Of a stretch of 30,950 nt of DNA, positions 11,823 to 24,401 are shown piece after piece (within the stretch, counting starts at the first letter, position 1; each line of letters begins with the position of its first letter). The notes beneath the pieces were generated by a model. The model was given only the letters and a program-made list of their open reading frames with translations, was not told the origin of the DNA and did no database searches. The DNA is from Basidiobolus ranarum (Eukaryota > Basidiobolomycota > Basidiobolomycetes > Basidiobolales): contig JASJQH010000094.1 of the NCBI GenBank assembly GCA_040143965.1, positions 1-30,950 on the forward strand, written 5' to 3'. The position numbers and the translations under genes were made by a program.

Positions 11823-11971
11823 ATTCAAAGATATATTTGCAATATAAAAAGTCAGATGAGTTTGATTAAGTGTCTTTATCTCTGCTGCAATGAAGATGGG
11901 TGTCACGCTTTCAGTGTGTTGAGCTTGTTCGGAAACGATGGAATGGTGAACGGTCAGGCAGGAAGGCAACA

Positions 11972-11979
11972 TTTTTATA
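11972..11979 (-). promoter_or_regulatory. TATA box of the GH5 glucanase gene
   Basis: TATAAAAA on the minus strand about 150 bp upstream of the ATG at 11822, allowing a leader of roughly 120 nt. Confidence 0.45.
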
Positions 11980-14900
11980 GTTCGACTTCATGCCTCCAAC
12001 TCGTGGATCATGATTGGATCATTACCTAGCTAGGTACTGGTTCGACAAAAACCACTTTCATATTAAAAAAGCCCTAGTTCATATCAGTGGCTAACAATGC
12101 TGATGATCACCATTGGTTGAAGTAGCAGAAATTCATCCCATTTTCTAAATTCCTGTCCATTAAGGGCAAATTGCCCGACGAGAAATATTATACCTCAGAC
12201 TCTAGCAGTACACCGAATTTGGCGGGTACCCGACATTTCGGGTACCAGTTATCCCATCATTGGTTGATTAGAGTATTAAAAACTCCAGTCCGAAAGAGAG
12301 TTGGATCTTCATTACTCAAAGCCAGATGTATGATGGCTTTATGGCTAGATCATTAGAGTAGTTTCGTGACAATCGATCATTAGCCATTTGATGCTCTAAT
12401 GCTTGTAATGATAAGGCGATATTAGAGCGTAAAATGTGTCTACGAAGAGAAATCCCGCTGATCTCGTCGCTCCTCCCTTTCTTGTCGTATCTTCACTTTT
12501 CTCTTGCGCATCTGAATGACTAAATGCTAAACTGTCGGCTTTCCTAAGAAATCCGAACCAAATGGGGAACTGTTGATTGAGTCTGACTCACCACGACAAC
12601 AACAACGATGCGGGACCGAACAAGGCACTGAAAAAACACCATTCATATAAAGCTATATGGGAATATACTGAGTGAAGGGATTGGATTTGACGCCAGGTTC
12701 AAACAAGTAGCTCTGCACAAACCCAACTGGAATCACTGTTGACCTTGGAGAGAGTTATCCTTGACCACAATATCTGTCGAAATAATTAATATTCGAGTTG
12801 GGTTTTGTACGAAAATGGTGAAATATCCCATGGCTAGTGTAACTCTCTTGTATGCATTCATCATCGCTTTGCTCTAAACTAATGTCCAGTTAGCTCGTTC
12901 TTTTCACGCACGTACCATATATGAGATTGACTAAATTGGACATTTGCATCTAAGAAAACTCCTGAGAGAATCTCCGCAGAGGTCAACTGGGAGCCTGTAA
13001 AAACGTAAGTGATCAAATGAATTTCGGCTATTTCAATTAAACGTCAGGTCTACCACTCCAACACTTATTTCAATGAAAATCAACTATTCTAACCTCAGCC
13101 TATCAAGTGAGCTTACCCATCGTTGTACCAATAATATGCTTAGTTACGCCCAAGAGAGGTAATATCTAATTTATACTACTGCCAATCCGTTACTGCCCCA
13201 AATCAACACTATACTGGTTGGTGCAATTTAAGATTCATTTGACTCCTCTAGTATGTCACCTGCTCAATTTAAAGTATCTTGCGATGCTGTCCGATAGCTC
13301 AGGAATTGACGTAGTATTGAGTCAATGTCAAGACAATCTTTTAGCCATTATGATCGAGGAGATCAAGTATAGCTTTAAGAAATGTGCGCACTCATACGTG
13401 ACCTTGTTACGAATTTATTTGATCGGCAGAAGATGATGTTGCTACTTTCACTGGATCCAACTATATACAACAATTCAACCCTTCCACTCCAATCTTTGAG
13501 CAATGTATGATCCCGTTTCGCCAAACCACAGGTTTAGTTTGGCACTAGGAGAGAGTGAATAGTAGATCAATAAACGTTAAAAAATAATTTGTTGGCCACC
13601 AAGTCATGTCAATAGCGAGATACCCTCATAAAGACATTTGTAGCGCATTTTGTTAATTCACCATACCTATTTGGGCTAGGATAGATGTTAATCGATTGTA
13701 ATGTGGATAGCTCAAAGTACGCTTCAAATAGTTGCTTAGCCCTATTTCTTTGCCTCCTATATAGAAGGGGAATCTAGATACTCATACGTTATCAAACTCT
13801 GATGGGTATTGGGGTTATTGTCATTTAACAAGTATCATTACCATAATTTCCTAGAGTGAGCACCTCTTACATCTTCGAAGTTTCTATTAATACACATAAT
13901 TCTGGCATATATGAGTATCAAGCAGAATTTGCCCTATTTTTACTTTATAATTGCATACCGTGAAACAGCTAAGATTGATATAGGGAAGATGATTGAATTT
14001 GTAGATCAATATTGATAAGTCATTGTATTGCACTGGATTCCCATGTGTTCTGCAGTTATATACACATGTGCTCAAAAAAATTTACTGTTTACCATTAATT
14101 TATAAATTTCGGTAAGTTGATAGTCCTGCAGTAAGGTAGACTTAAATATCTTTCAGTGCGTGATTCGCCTGCAGGTAGCTAATCGAGTGTGATGTAACTA
14201 ATGCCAAGGATTTGAATTTGCATGCCTTTTCCTCATAATTCAATAAGCTTGATCATCAAGGTATAAGCTAAGCAATAATGTTGGTCTAAACAAATGAAGG
14301 TTACCTGTCATAAATTTACATTGAAGGGGAAATGACAGCTTATCCTTGTGCTTACTTGCTTTACCACCGCACTCCACACCATTAGTATTGCATTTTTCCT
14401 TTCACCTTTTTCTTGAGCTGCTCTATAATCTTTGCACTTCATTTGCTCCATGATATTCATATTGATCCTGCTGTAAGAACTTTATTCTTAAGTTCTGCTG
14501 TGATTAATAATAAGGTAATGCTGTTGAGAATGACATAGCTTAAGCATATATATAGTCATATAGTTAGCTACCTAAATCTCACTATGTTGCTATTCAATAT
14601 CTTCATGAGGAATTTATGCTCAAAATTCTTACCAATTGGAAAGTTTTCAGAATGTATAAATTTCTAAAACTTGTCCAAGAGGCTCCAAGCTCTGTACGCA
14701 TGTTCCTAGGACCTTCCCAACAATATTCTGTACGTTGGCTCGTCTACTTCTTGACAAATGTATAACTGCTTAAATTTGGGGTCTTTGGCTGAATTCCTCT
14801 TTAGGCACCATCTCAATGGCGTTACTAGTTCCTTCTCAGGCACTAATTATATTTTCATTCCAACATGAAATTTCTACATTTTATCAAAACAAGATCTGAA

Positions 14901-16794
14901 TAGGCCAAAAATCCTAACATTGAATATGTTATCATGTTGCCAAATGGCACCAGCTTGAATTTTATCACATTTTGGGTAGGTTGATTAACATGATTGACTA
15001 CTACCTTCATAAGTGCTTTTAACATATAATATGATAGTAAAAACTGATATCAAATGATACAACTATATGTACATCAGCCTTATTGATGTTAAAGAGTGTA
15101 GTCAACGATAGAAACTTAGTTTTTATGTTCGGGCACAAATTGGCATCTAAAATATAGTATTACAATTTATGGTTATGGTCTCCATGGTCTAGCAGTCATG
15201 TTGAAAAATGAAATCTGTACTTACAGCATCCATACGAAATACTTAAAGTCTTGTCTACTTTTCAGTGACTACATGATAGAGGACTAGATTGCCACCTGTT
15301 ATGTGCACATCTTAAATTAGCAAAGTGTGAGATATCTTCTAAGCAAAGCAGAATAAAAATTACAGTTTGTAAAATGATGAATGAGCTCACAACCCATGCA
15401 CTATATGTAACCGATAAAAAGTAGCCTAGATTTACTAGGTTATAATCAGATATGGCAGAGTAACCGATTTAATGCTTGACTTGAATGCTTGTATTGAAAA
15501 TTAAATGAGCTACAATATTGCATTTATTGAGATATACCCTGACTGAAAAGGGTCAGCAGACTCGAACTATTTCTATGATTAGAGAGTGAACTAGTATCAA
15601 GATATTATATATGGGTTAGAGAAAATCTATAAACAAATCTGTGATATATTGGAAAACGTGTTGGCGGAGTTTATGCGGCCAGAACTCAGATAAGGACTAA
15701 TTCAGAAAGATGCGAATAATTGTATGATGATGGCAATGGATTTTAACTTTAGAATATAGATCAATGTGCTTAACATAGCTAGAGTTTTTTAGTAGTAACA
15801 TGTCCTAACGGTATTCACAACGAGGGGAAAATACCAGGAGCCATATACAAAATTGAAAGCTTTATATGTATATTGCCTTGGTAAAATAATGCCAAAAGTG
15901 AATACATCATCCTTAGTGAGAAAACACAAAACTATTGTAGATAAGATATACTATTGGTGTAGCTATTACAAATTCAGATGCTTAGTCGATGGGATAAGTT
16001 GGAATTAAGAAATTTCCATGTATTCAATAATGTTAGTATATTTGCAACACAACTAGCTTTGGCCAACGGTACGAAGTGTGGCGTAACTCACATTTATTAT
16101 CGTTAATGAATGTCTAATAATGGTGATGATTATCAGCTACTTTAATCTGAGGTACTACTTTAGATTACTCATAAAATCGCTTATTTTATATATCCAAACC
16201 TCAATTAGGGGATTCAACAGGTCATCATTATGGTAAATTCGAGGGTTAGAATCACAAATAAAATGCCAGTATCACACGAGTCGTTTATCAATATGCTGTT
16301 GTACCATTCCCGGGTGAGTTCTTTCCGAAAGTCGTCCACCAACCAAGGCCACGTCCAAACAAAAGGGTGATTCGGTTATTACACAATCTACTGAAAATTC
16401 ACAACGAATCTGTGACCATGTGCATAACTTAAATCTGTGGGTTTTTTCTCAGGGATCAACCGGTTTCTATTGAATTAGCATTGATTAATTACAGTTTACT
16501 TGCAAGAGATAGAACGATTCAAGGGGAATATCAAAATCGACATTTCTTGTCTCACTCATAGGATTAGCAGGTGAGTGAGAAAACATCTTAATATTTTAAA
16601 ATTTCCCATTATTTTCGGTGCCGTTGGACTTAAACGTATACTGAATGTATTACCGAGATTCTTGTTATTGGAGTTGATTCGTGGGCACATGTTCTATGAG
16701 ATACAATGTGTGACTATTTTTATAGTGCATATTGTGAGTTGCGTGGGAAGTGTGCGAAAGGTCTTCAACCCACTGATTTCTTATCTAGCATAAA
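11980..16794. other. Long gene-poor interval
   Basis: Almost 5 kb between the divergent glucanase and acyl-CoA synthetase genes. Nothing here can be supported as a gene. A TATA-like site near 12645 is followed by a signal-peptide-like start at 12815 that is stopped after 20 codons. The minus strand of 14320-15360 shows broken frames that may be gene debris. The right-hand part is strongly AT-rich with runs of ATATAT near 14547-14560. No repeat family or transposon end was recognised. Confidence 0.5.
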
Positions 16795-16802
16795 TATAAA
16801 AG
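16795..16802 (+). promoter_or_regulatory. TATA box of the acyl-CoA synthetase gene
   Basis: TATAAAAG, about 150 bp upstream of the ATG at 16948. A four-codon upstream frame (ATG at 16810) would lie close to the transcription start. Confidence 0.45.
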
Positions 16803-16947
16803 CAATCTAATGCACCTAAGCTGATATTTTAGTAGCGTTGTGGGGAAGGTTCGAAAGCAAAGTCGTCACCAATTATTTCTACTTTCGCTAAAACAATTAT
16901 TTAATCCTTGTCTTCTCTACCTTAAAGTTGGCTATCAGATTATCTGA

Positions 16948-19149
16948 ATGTATTCTATTTGCAAATCAGTATATCCTCGGTTGAATACAGCTAACACATG
17001 GCGTACATTACTGGTGAACTCAAGGCGGAAATACTCTGCTGTTGACGTTCAACACAATCAGCCCAAGTATTTGACCAAATCCCACGTTGTTGGCGATACC
17101 TCCAAACCACTCTGCGAGGAGACAATAGGTGCTTTCTGGAACAGACAAGTTAGTAGGTTTGGTGACAGGGAGGCTTTAATTGTTAAGCACGAGAACAACT
17201 TGAGATGGTCTTTCAGAGAGTTTGGTGAAAACGTTGACAATCTAATCAGGGGTTTACATGCTTCCGGACTGAGGAAAGGCGACAGAGTAGGGTAGGTGGA
17301 AATACTTTACAGTGATATAATATGTATAGAATACTTATCTATCTGAAACAGCGTTTTCATGCCCAATAACAGTGCTTGGGCTACTTTGCAATATGCCACG
17401 GCAAAACTTGGCCTCATTTTAGTGACGATTAATCCAGCCTATAGGTCTCACGAGTTGCTACAGGCTCTTCAACTAGTCGAATGTAAATCGCTAATCCTAA
17501 CGCCTGCCTTCAAATCTTCTGACTATGTTAAAATGCTGGAGTCTATCATTCCAGAATATAAAAGTGGCCAGCAGAATAACCTACAATGTGAAGAAATCCC
17601 AAGCTTGAAGCAAATTGTCATGGTGGATAACTCGTTTGGAAAGTACGATTTTAAAGATTTAAACGGAATCACTCGCTATGAAGATTTGCTGATGAAGGAT
17701 ACACAGCTGGATAAGAGTATTCATCAACTCCAAGAGACACTTAGCAATAACGACATAGTTAATATCCAATTTACCAGTGGAACAACCGGGCTTCCCAAGT
17801 AAGTAGATCTTTCCATATTATTCCCTCCGTATCACTAGATGTTCCTTTAATTTATGTTGTACCACTATTGTTTATAGAGGAGTATCTCTTTCTCATCGTA
17901 ATATTCTTAACAATGGTATTTCCATTGGGGATCGGATGTTGCTTACTGAAAAAGATAAAGTGTGTATCCCAGTGCCACTGTACCATTGTTTCGGGTTGGT
18001 TCTTGGAAATATGGCTGCAATGACCCATGGCGCGAGTGTTGTTTATCCTAGTGAAGGATTTAATTCAGTGCTGACTTTAAAAGCTGTAGAGGAAGAGAGG
18101 TGCACAGCATTACACGGAGTACCTACAGTAAGAGTCAATGAATGACCTCCTGTTATAAGAGCCAGTATTAACTCAACTTCGTAGATGTTTATTGACGAAA
18201 TGAATTTACCGGACTTCAGCAAATATGATTTAAGCAGTCTCAGGTAACAGACGGAAGGCCTGTAGATATCTCGTCTCGCATATTAATCATTTCTCTATTA
18301 GAACCGGTATTGCTGCTGGAAGTCCAGTTCCAATTGAAACAATGAGAGATCTGATCTCAAAAATGCATATGAAAGATATCACTATCTGCTATGGAATGAC
18401 AGAGACGAGCCCTGTAAGTTTTCAATCACAAACAACGGATGATGTGGAGCATCGATGTGAAACGGTCGGGTCAATCCACCCTCATGTTGAGGCTAAAGGT
18501 AAATGGTTATGATTCTCTTTAAACATTGGTGTATTTTCTAACCAAACGAGCCTACAGTGATCGATCCCGAGACAGGCGAAACTGTTCCAGTTGGACAATC
18601 GGGCGAGTTATGTACTAAAGGTTACATTGTCATGCAGGGAGGATATTGGAACTCTCCTTCTCAAACGTCCGAAGTCATCGATAAAGATGGCTGGATGCAC
18701 ACTGGTGACACTGGAGTTATCAACAAAGACGGTTATTGTAAAATAATAGGACGGATTAAGGATATCATCATCCGCGGAGGGGAGAAAGTTCACCCAGTTG
18801 AGGTGGAGAATTGTATATTTGAAATGCCTGGTGTACAGAATGTCAGCATTATTGGAGTGCCAGACAAGAAATTTGGCGAGCAGGTGAGTGTTTTTGGCCT
18901 ATTTGGCATCCTTTATCATCTGAGATCCTCATTGATCAATCTTTTCAGGTTTGTGCATGGATCACCCCGAGGGATGGCGTTGAACTGACCGAAGAGTCCA
19001 TCAGGGCATTCTGTCAAGGGCTAATTTCTCACTATAAGATCCCTAAATACATCATATTCATGCCCTCTGAAGAGTTCCCCAAAACGGTGACCGGTAAAAT
19101 CCAAAAGAATATCATGCGTGAGCGTTCCAAAAAGCTACTTGGGTTGTGA
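16948..19149 (+). CDS. ACSF2: Mitochondrial medium-chain acyl-CoA synthetase, ACSF2 type (seven exons)
   Basis: Exons are 16948-17291, 17352-17798, 17878-18127, 18185-18243, 18302-18498, 18558-18883 and 18949-19149. The six introns are 57-79 bp, and every junction restores a conserved residue. The 607-aa product is close to animal ACSF2 in length. It activates fatty acids to acyl-CoA via an acyl-adenylate. Adenylate-forming motifs are in order: [10 protein letters not shown] (256-265, P-loop), YGMTETS (397-403), HTGD (480-483), [13 protein letters not shown] (497-509), and the catalytic lysine in TGKIQK (K591). The first 30 residues are rich in Arg, Ser and Thr and almost free of acidic residues ([19 protein letters not shown]), consistent with a mitochondrial presequence. 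The C-terminus (LLGL) is not a canonical peroxisomal signal. All catalytic residues are present. Chain-length preference is inferred from the family. Confidence 0.95.
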
Positions 19150-22100
19150 GGATGAGCTTTCTGTCCCCGATCTAATCACCATTCGTTTGATTTCACTTGT
19201 GTTCCTTTGTCTCTGTACCTTATCGTAACAACCTTCCGATACACATGGATGAAGTGATTGGCTGCAAACCGATGTTTTTACACCGTTTTCTATGTAATGA
19301 TTACAATTTATGCTACTAATATGCTGCGAGGTCATCTCAACATGGTGGTTATTTGACTAATGTGACAATAAACAAACCTAATTTATTAGTTCTGCACCAA
19401 ACTTACAATAGTAGTGGTAAAAATAGACTGCTGTATACCCAGCCTGCCAAAGGGATTTTTGCCATATTCTCCGATACACTCAATTATGATTAGTTCCCGT
19501 GCATTTATATCGCTCTCCAGGATATCTTCTTGATATCGACCAAGTGTCATTTGACATCTCCACCATGCTATTGGATGCTTATGGTCTTGAAGAGCTTTGA
19601 TTTGGCATGGTTATCCATGTATTAATAATATTTAGTACAATATGAAGGTACCGCGACTACATCTAAGCGAGAGTGTATGGGGTTTGATTTGACTGGTAGC
19701 ACGGGTATTACCGGGATTAAAAAACAATCTGGCACCGATTGTAAATCAAGCCCTAGCATCTACATACAACTCATAGATGGGAAAATTTTAATTCTATCAT
19801 GTGCTAGTTGTAGGCGTCTTTACTGTAGTTCAGAATTATGACAAATGGACCGCCAACGAGCTTGAGTATTTTTCTTGATGTTGAATCAATCTATTATTTC
19901 CATTCTTGACCAGATCCCAAACCACTAGTATTATACGGAAAGAATGCATCCGAGAATCACACCATGTATCAGAAAGATTTCTCTGTAGGCGGCTAAGCAA
20001 GTATGCTAATCAAACTTGTGGATATAAAGAGAAAGTCTGGATAGATCTATTGGGTGCACTGATGAGTGGAAAGTAGAGTCCAGCAATCGAATTTGTCCAT
20101 CAAATACGCTTCTGTGTTAAGCGAAACTATGTTTTATGCTTGGGCTATTTCCATGTTGTTTCTGGCATCAATTATGGGTATAGTGTCACTGGTCTGCGTC
20201 GTAAGTGTCTTCTGATTGTGTCATTGAGCCTGAACACCACTCAAATGGTCGGTAGCATGTTTGTTTACTAATTAATTTTGATACATTGCCATCTTTTGAC
20301 CGATCAAGATGCTGATTGAATCGGTAGACATGGACAGGAAGTTATTAGTTGGCCTCGATCTCATTTCATCTATTTGCGATTTCGATGGTTTCAAACAGCA
20401 GCTGTCACGAAGCTCTGGATCAATTCCTCAGTAGCGATTGTAAGATCCCATCAAGTTTGCCAAGCTGAGCTTGTAGTCTCTCCAAGATAGTGCTTGTCTG
20501 TAGACTCCTTGGCAGCCTCTGCAATTAAAAGCCTGCATTCAAACCAACGAGAGATGAGCAGAAGCTGTATAAGCCATTGATAGAATCGCTGATAAACATC
20601 GGATCTGGTTTATTCTAGCTCCAGCGATCTGCAGGTTTCGTGACTACCTAGATGTACGATATGGGAGCGTCATCATCCATCAGAATCAAACCAGGATACT
20701 AAATTGGGTGCTCAGGTGATGCAAGGCTAATTCTGGGACTGACAAACTACTGGACAGCCACCTTAAACCGTATTCTCTCGCCTTCGCAGTTTCTAATGGC
20801 TGTGATAATAAAAAAGGCGAATCTCATGCTCACACTATTCATCTTAAACTACAACGTATTGAGTTCACAGTTGTTGTACATGAGAAACATACCCGAGACA
20901 ACGCCTAACCAGAAAGCTAACAGGAGGTTTCGCTTTGAAAAAGATCTTTGCTCAGGTGTGGTTGTATGTATCATAGGCGTAGCGGCTACTTAATAACCTA
21001 CGGTTCATTCGCTGTTTAATTGTTGATTTCTATTCGACATACCTGATATCCTTCTGATTTATGCTAATTAAATCTTCGATTTGAAGTGGCTAAATTGTGC
21101 AGTAGTAAGGGTAGAAGGATTTATGCGTTTGGTGAATGGACTAGTAGCAAGTAAGCATGTGATGAGAAATGATCCAAACCTCGATGAGACGGATTTCTAA
21201 CTTTAGCAACTTCAAGATGGGAGAGGAGAGCTTGTCAGTCGAATCCGAAAGATATCCACAGCTTTTGGCCTGCGAAAGCGTACATGATTGACGAATCCAT
21301 TCATCCGAATGAAACTGATTTTTGTGATGCAAATGTAGCAAACTGCCGCATTGCCCCTGTTTGTGCATATTTGGATACTTTCCGCTGCAAGAATCGGTAC
21401 CTTCAAGACTTGGATGTCACATCATACCATATTCAGACAGCGGTTCCCATTTTGTCTATCAATGCCATATCAATTAATTGGGAAATCAACTACTTTGAAC
21501 CGAGAAATAGGAGCCGACCCCCATCATCAATTCATGACACCTTCAGGATACCCAACGCTTTAGGCTAAGGGTTAATTTATGTAGAATTTCTGTAACCGCC
21601 AAACCTAAAATATACTGCCCAGATTTAATACAATATAGTTTGCCTAGCAAGCAGGGATTATCCAGTTGTAAACCCCAGCTCTAGACACTGAAATGTAAAG
21701 CTGTGGCCAGATTACGCAGGATATTTCATATAGGCACAAGTGGAAATTAACTTTAACAGAACATATGAAGTAGGGATATCCTCGGTGGCCCCATTGGCGA
21801 AACACCCCTCAAGTTTGCTACCTGTTGGTACTGACACTAGCAAATCCATAGCTCTCCTTAGGCGTAATAGGAGTGCCCTTTGATTTGTAGATATCTAGAA
21901 CCTTCTCTACGTGCATTCAACCATTCATTCTGAGCGGACATTTAGTATTTTTTTCTCGGTACAACAGTTTAAGAGACAACATGCAGTTCAACCTTGGCAA
22001 TACCAAGATAAATTAGGCTGTATCGGCGCTCTCTAAAAGTGAGTTTGGAACGTTCGCATTATTTATAAGCTATATTATCTGCATGAGAATCTTTGAGTTG

Positions 22101-22889
22101 TGCATATACTGGTTTAGATCGTCATCTAGTTCTCAATTGGGTGAATTTTCTTTATGTGGTGTAGAGAAACAACCATTATTAAACCACGCTCTAACAGACT
22201 AAAAATGGCAAACCCCATTTGGAATGTAAACTATGGTATGGGTACTGAACTGTTGGAAACTCAGAGTCAGTCACTCACCGGGTACCAGTGGTTAAAATGT
22301 AATGTGGACTGGGTAACCTAAGCCATAAGGACTCTAACTCCAATCTAACTGGGCTCTTAAACTGACGTAACCCATACAATTATGAGCAGATCTCTAATTT
22401 CCAGCTAGTTTATCGAACCAGGTTGAATATAAGCATCATTTTGCTTTCAACAGCATAAGGCAGAAACTCAGGGTGTGTTGCAACGAAACATGGGATCGTG
22501 AGTGGTAGGGCTCAATAGCCTCGTACGATTTGCAAACAAGATATTCCATTCAATCCGAACATCGCAGTTGACGCATAAAATAAGGATATATACATATCAG
22601 AATTTATCAAGCATTGCGCGTTTTTATATCTTTCAATCAATCACCCGATTTATATATTTAGTGTTGACTGCGTTCCGAATAGTCTGTTATAGCAGAGTTC
22701 TTATTGACTACGCTTGAGGTTGCAGTTGATTCAGCTACCATATGAATCTTTTGGTATGATAATTTGTTGGGTTGTATGGTTTAAGGAGGCTACCGAATCT
22801 GAATGCTGATTTAGTCTCATAGATTTTGAAACCAAAAATCATTAAAAAGGCACAATTCTCCCATCGTCTCTTTCGAACCTTAATCTTCA
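19150..22889. other. Intergenic region with weak gene traces
   Basis: About 3.7 kb between the synthetase and the bZIP gene. Three places look gene-like but cannot be assembled into a model. First, a hydrophobic start at 20129 (MFYAWAISMLFLASIMG) runs into a GTAAGT site. Second, a minus-strand frame at 20974-20849 has one membrane-like segment, with further open minus-strand segments down to about 20420. Third, a plus-strand frame at 21188-21568 (127 codons) contains several cysteines, but it overlaps long frames on the other strand. None has recognisable homology. Confidence 0.45.
20849..20974 (-). CDS. Weak candidate: short membrane-anchor-like frame or exon
   Basis: The 41-codon frame begins MIHTTTPEQRSFSKR and continues with a single hydrophobic stretch (NLLLAFWLGVVSGMFLMY). 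It would be a small type II membrane protein or the anchor exon of a larger one. Upstream, a GTATGT donor and a TAG acceptor could join it to an earlier exon; downstream, a pyrimidine-rich tract ending in CACAG suggests a following exon. I cannot find a consistent full model and recognise no family. Chance is a real alternative at this length. Confidence 0.2.
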   Translation of the reverse strand: MIHTTTPEQRSFSKRNLLLAFWLGVVSGMFLMYNNCELNTL

Positions 22890-22958
22890 GTAAGTTACTG
22901 TCGATTTCTTTCGCTGAAGTGGCTACTCTTTATTTCTTCTTTTCCTCGTCTAGCACAG
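22890..22958 (+). other. Probable 5'-UTR intron of the bZIP gene
   Basis: A GTAAGT donor is followed by a long pyrimidine-rich tract (CTCTTTATTTCTTC and on) and a CACAG acceptor, giving a 69-bp intron, the normal size in this window. It lies in a leader with no ATG between about 22810 and the bZIP start codon at 23097. Splicing opens no coding frame, so it would be a leader intron. Confidence 0.45.
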
Positions 22959-23096
22959 GATTTTTGATACCACTACCTCGTTGTTTTCATTGTTACTTTC
23001 CGATTATCCCCCCATAGCTAATTGCTTACGCTACAATTGTTAGCCTTATCAACAAGCCCACTCCATTAGATCACCTTCGTATCGACTTTTTTTCTT

Positions 23097-24401
23097 ATGA
23101 ATTCTCTAAAGGAAACTGCTACGCAAGAGCATCTATTTAGTACCAACGAAGAGCATGAGCTGGACGACACGATTTTAGATCAAATGCTTAAACTAACCGA
23201 TTCGCAGGCATCTGAGGCTGAAGGGTCTAGAATATTGAGTGAAAGTTTGAATCATCTTGAAGCGCTGGACAATGCTAGTTCTTCCAAGCTATACCGTGAG
23301 GATAAGCTCGATATATTGAATGGTGATGTAAACCAACCATTTTTCGATTGTACAGAAGACAAGATGGTCCCAGTTTCGGATGCTATACTCAATAGGATCT
23401 CTCAAGGGTCTTCTTATGTTTCGCTTGCGGAATCCCCCACCAATTCAGATTCACCTATATCTCCTCTATCAATGCAGAGTAGAAACGATGGATTCAATTT
23501 ACCTTGGGACAGTGTACAAGGTTTCACTGCTACTTCACATATGATTCCACCAAATTCAATGTATCAATATTCCAACTATGATCCCCATAGCTTGATATCT
23601 AGACGGGCAAGTCTACCAGAAAATGATATTACTCACTTTACGGAATTTCCAGACACCTCCAATGGGAGAAAACGGGTGGTTTCTTGGGCAGATTTGGATA
23701 GTCATTCCTTTGGAGCCAAAGATTTAGAACGAAACAATCAGCATACATCGCAAACATTGTATGCAAGACGGTTTTCTTTACATTTACCGGTTCAAAGTAA
23801 TAATACGAACTCGAAATTTTATTATCCTAATAATGTGTTTTCAGAAGATTATGGTGCAACGGAGATGCTTCAGAAATCATCTATGGATATAAATTTAAGA
23901 AACCAAATGAATTTTCCCATCAGTCATGAATCTCTCACGAAGACCAAAGTCAAGCCTCATCCATACCAGGTCAACCATATGTCCAAGCCCAAAGAACAAA
24001 GGTCTGACATGGATAAGGGATTTTCTCTTAAGGGAGAATTCCAAACTTCCACATTATCTGCCAAGTCCGATAAAGCCTTCGACATGTTAGATGAATACTC
24101 TGACTCTAACATCGATGCTAAAGAATACGACCAAGAAGAAGAGCCATCAAATCAGAGTCAACAACCTCCACAGACGGTGGTTGAGCGTCGCCTGTCTCGT
24201 CGTAGAGAGCGAAACCGATTGGCGGCACGCCGAAGCCGTGAAAAACGAAACCAATTTTTGAGAGAATTGGAACAGCTAAATCAATCACTAAACAATGAGA
24301 ATGGAACTTTGAAAGCGAGTCTCTGTGAAGCCCTACGCGAACTACAAATGTTGAGAGCGGCCAACCCGAACTCCGCAACTGCTTCAAGCACCCATGACTA
24401 A
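23097..24401 (+). CDS. bZIP transcription factor (single exon)
   Basis: The 434-aa protein ends in a textbook bZIP domain. The basic region RRRERNRLAARRSREKR (about 368-384) has the N-x7-R signature (N373, R381). It is followed at the correct spacing by heptad residues L391, L398, L405, A412 and L419. It should bind DNA as a dimer in the nucleus. The N-terminal 360 residues are low in structure, acidic and rich in Ser, Asn and Asp, typical of an activation region. Several basic-directed serine sites stand out: RRAS (S172), RKRVVS (S196), RRFS (S227) and RRLS (S367, directly before the basic region). The sequence at S172 (RRASLP) also fits a 14-3-3 mode-1 site. The start is the first ATG after a long ATG-free leader with a probable intron. 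I cannot assign it to a named subfamily (CREB/ATF-, Gcn4- or Hac1-like). Confidence 0.93.
   Translation: MNSLKETATQEHLFSTNEEHELDDTILDQMLKLTDSQASEAEGSRILSESLNHLEALDNASSSKLYREDKLDILNGDVNQPFFDCTEDKMVPVSDAILNRISQGSSYVSLAESPTNSDSPISPLSMQSRNDGFNLPWDSVQGFTATSHMIPPNSMYQYSNYDPHSLISRRASLPENDITHFTEFPDTSNGRKRVVSWADLDSHSFGAKDLERNNQHTSQTLYARRFSLHLPVQSNNTNSKFYYPNNVFSEDYGATEMLQKSSMDINLRNQMNFPISHESLTKTKVKPHPYQVNHMSKPKEQRSDMDKGFSLKGEFQTSTLSAKSDKAFDMLDEYSDSNIDAKEYDQEEEPSNQSQQPPQTVVERRLSRRRERNRLAARRSREKRNQFLRELEQLNQSLNNENGTLKASLCEALRELQMLRAANPNSATASSTHD

Noticed and set aside
12226-12249. Two close GGGTACC-type palindromes, with a similar site near 22278-22288
   Set aside because: Only about 11 bp are shared, which is expected by chance; no transposon ends or target duplications are seen.
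14320-15360. Minus-strand stretches resembling broken exons (for example 14840-14572)
   Set aside because: They contain in-frame stops, and their open lengths are within chance expectation; no family is recognisable.
21062-21570. A 127-codon plus-strand frame with several cysteines, and competing minus-strand frames
   Set aside because: Three overlapping frames look about equally plausible, none has a signal peptide or homology, and one frame of this length is expected by chance in a window this size.
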